From an uncultured Thiotrichaceae bacterium (GTDB taxonomy: Bacteria > Pseudomonadota > Gammaproteobacteria > Thiotrichales > Thiotrichaceae), in the NCBI GenBank assembly GCA_938038645.1, contig CALHTA010000226.1, positions 1 to 5,309 on the forward strand: 5,309 nucleotides of DNA, written 5' to 3'. Positions 4,138 through 5,309 of this stretch are shown here, piece by piece (the first letter of the stretch is position 1; each line of letters starts with the position of its first letter). A program made the translations under genes and the position numbers. The notes under the pieces are model-generated. The model was not told the origin of the DNA. It worked only from the letters and a program-made list of their open reading frames with translations, and made no database searches.

Positions 4138-5309
4138 TTGCTTGAATCTAATGTTCGAAGTTATTCACGTGCTTACCCACGTGTGTTTGATCGCGCCATT
4201 GGCGCTGAAATTTGGGATAATAATGGAGCTCGTTATCTTGATTTTCTTGCAGGCTGCGGCGCATTAAACTATGGCCATAATAATCCATTCTTAAAAGAAA
4301 GTTTGATTGAGTACATCAGTCGCAATGGAATTGCGCTTGGGCTTGATCTCACAACGATTGCCAAGGATCAATTCTTAGAAGCACTCAATGAATATGTCTT
4401 TAAGCCTAATCAATTAGATTACGTCGTCCAATTTACAGGCCCCACTGGGACTAACGCCATTGAAGCTGCGTTTAAGTTGGCTAGAAAAGTAACGGGTCGC
4501 ACAAATATAGTGAGTTTTACCAACGGTTTTCATGGAGTCTCCATGGGGGCATTAGCAGCGACGGGTAACGCATATCACCGAGGCGCTGCAGGGCTACCGT
4601 TAGGCGGGGTTACGTCGCTTCCTTACGATAATTACCTTGGTCGCTCTATCAATACCATGGACTATTTCCAACAACTGCTCGAGGACAAATCAAGCGGTCT
4701 AGATACACCAGCGGCTGTCGTTGTTGAAACAGTTCAAGGAGAAGGCGGCTTGAACACTGCCAGCGCCACTTGGCTTAAGCAGCTCCAGATGATCTGCAAA
4801 AAGTGGGACATCCTCTTAATTATCGACGACATACAAGCGGGATGCGGCCGGACTGGTACGTTTTTGAGCTTTGAAAAATATAATCTCAAACCTGATATTG
4901 TCACCTTATCCAAGTCTATTTCCGGCTACGGACTGCCCATGTCGATTGTTTTGCTTAATCGCTCCATCGATCAATGGAAGCCTGCAGAACACAACGGCAC
5001 CTTCCGCGGCAATAATCACGCGTTTGTAACGGCCGCTGCCGCATTAAATCAGTATTGGCGAACCCCAGAGCTCAGTCTAGAGATAGATCGCAAAGCAGCT
5101 TTGTTAACCCAATGGTGCGATCAAAAACTATTTCAATACTCTGAGCAACTGATAGCGCAACGTGGTCGAGGGCTGATGCGTGGACTTGTTTGTGCCAGTC
5201 CTGCCACCGCAGCAAGGATTTCTAAAATTGCTTTTGAGAATGGATTAATTATCGAACGCTCAGGGGCAGAAGACGAAGTGATTAAATTCCTTATGCCCCT
5301 AACGATAAC
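4138..5309 (+). CDS. Diaminobutyrate-2-oxoglutarate aminotransferase, EctB type (3' end cut by window)
   Basis: A class III, fold-type I PLP enzyme predicted to interconvert L-aspartate 4-semialdehyde plus glutamate with L-2,4-diaminobutyrate plus 2-oxoglutarate, in the cytoplasm. 390 codons are present. EctB proteins are about 420 residues, so roughly 30 residues are missing at the right edge. Signatures as I recall them from EctB: LESNVRSYSR at the start, AGCGALNYGHNNP (38-50), GPTGTNAIEAA (101-111), FTNGFHG (126-132), ETVQGEGGLN (197-206), DDIQAGCGRTG (230-240) with D230 binding the PLP ring, LSKSISGYGLP (257-267) with K259 as the Schiff-base lysine, HNGTFRGNN (284-292) and RGRGLMRG (342-349). 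TTG 4138 is preferred for its AAGGAGG site; the in-frame TTG 4111 gives an N-terminus closer to the usual EctB length. No ectA is upstream, whereas ectABC operons normally start with it. The product may therefore feed another diaminobutyrate pathway (siderophore, lipopeptide, diaminopropane or peptide modification). I give no symbol for this reason; ectC could still lie downstream. Confidence 0.93.
   Translation, partial: MLESNVRSYSRAYPRVFDRAIGAEIWDNNGARYLDFLAGCGALNYGHNNPFLKESLIEYISRNGIALGLDLTTIAKDQFLEALNEYVFKPNQLDYVVQFTGPTGTNAIEAAFKLARKVTGRTNIVSFTNGFHGVSMGALAATGNAYHRGAAGLPLGGVTSLPYDNYLGRSINTMDYFQQLLEDKSSGLDTPAAVVVETVQGEGGLNTASATWLKQLQMICKKWDILLIIDDIQAGCGRTGTFLSFEKYNLKPDIVTLSKSISGYGLPMSIVLLNRSIDQWKPAEHNGTFRGNNHAFVTAAAALNQYWRTPELSLEIDRKAALLTQWCDQKLFQYSEQLIAQRGRGLMRGLVCASPATAARISKIAFENGLIIERSGAEDEVIKFLMPLTI

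Overview
The window looks like chromosomal DNA of a moderately AT-rich Gram-negative bacterium, most likely a marine-type gammaproteobacterium. The reasons are an outer-membrane TolC-type channel with a Sec signal peptide, a Cache-HAMP-GGDEF diguanylate cyclase, and an aminotransferase very close to proteobacterial EctB. The genus cannot be fixed from the sequence alone.

Layout. On the minus strand at the left edge is the N-terminal end of a probable phytanoyl-CoA dioxygenase-like (PhyH) oxygenase (positions 137 to 1, running off the window). Upstream of it on the same strand is a complete membrane-bound diguanylate cyclase (1997 to 213) with an intact GGDEF active site and I-site. A divergent intergenic region of about 290 bases (1998-2289) separates these from three plus-strand genes. 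These are a 59-residue cationic small protein of unknown family (2290-2469), a TolC-family outer-membrane efflux protein (2671-4035), and a class III PLP-dependent diaminobutyrate-2-oxoglutarate aminotransferase of the EctB type (4138 to beyond the right edge). No ectA precedes the aminotransferase, so a standard ectABC operon is not what is seen here.

The plus-strand non-coding DNA is unusually rich in potential RNA structure. There is a multi-stem element closed by a 6-bp stem and followed by six T's (2096-2166). There is a perfect 7-bp hairpin at 2229-2250, whose 3' arm can alternatively pair over 8 positions with the small protein's Shine-Dalgarno. A strong long hairpin (2590-2624) lies between the small-protein gene and tolC.

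Working model (inference). The plus-strand genes may form one transcription unit in which a small cationic peptide, an outer-membrane exporter and a diaminobutyrate-forming enzyme cooperate, for example in making and exporting a modified peptide or a diaminobutyrate-containing metabolite. The peptide family, the inner-membrane transporter and any further biosynthetic genes are not visible here, so this stays a hypothesis. The diguanylate cyclase is a sensory c-di-GMP gene whose link to the divergent locus is only positional.
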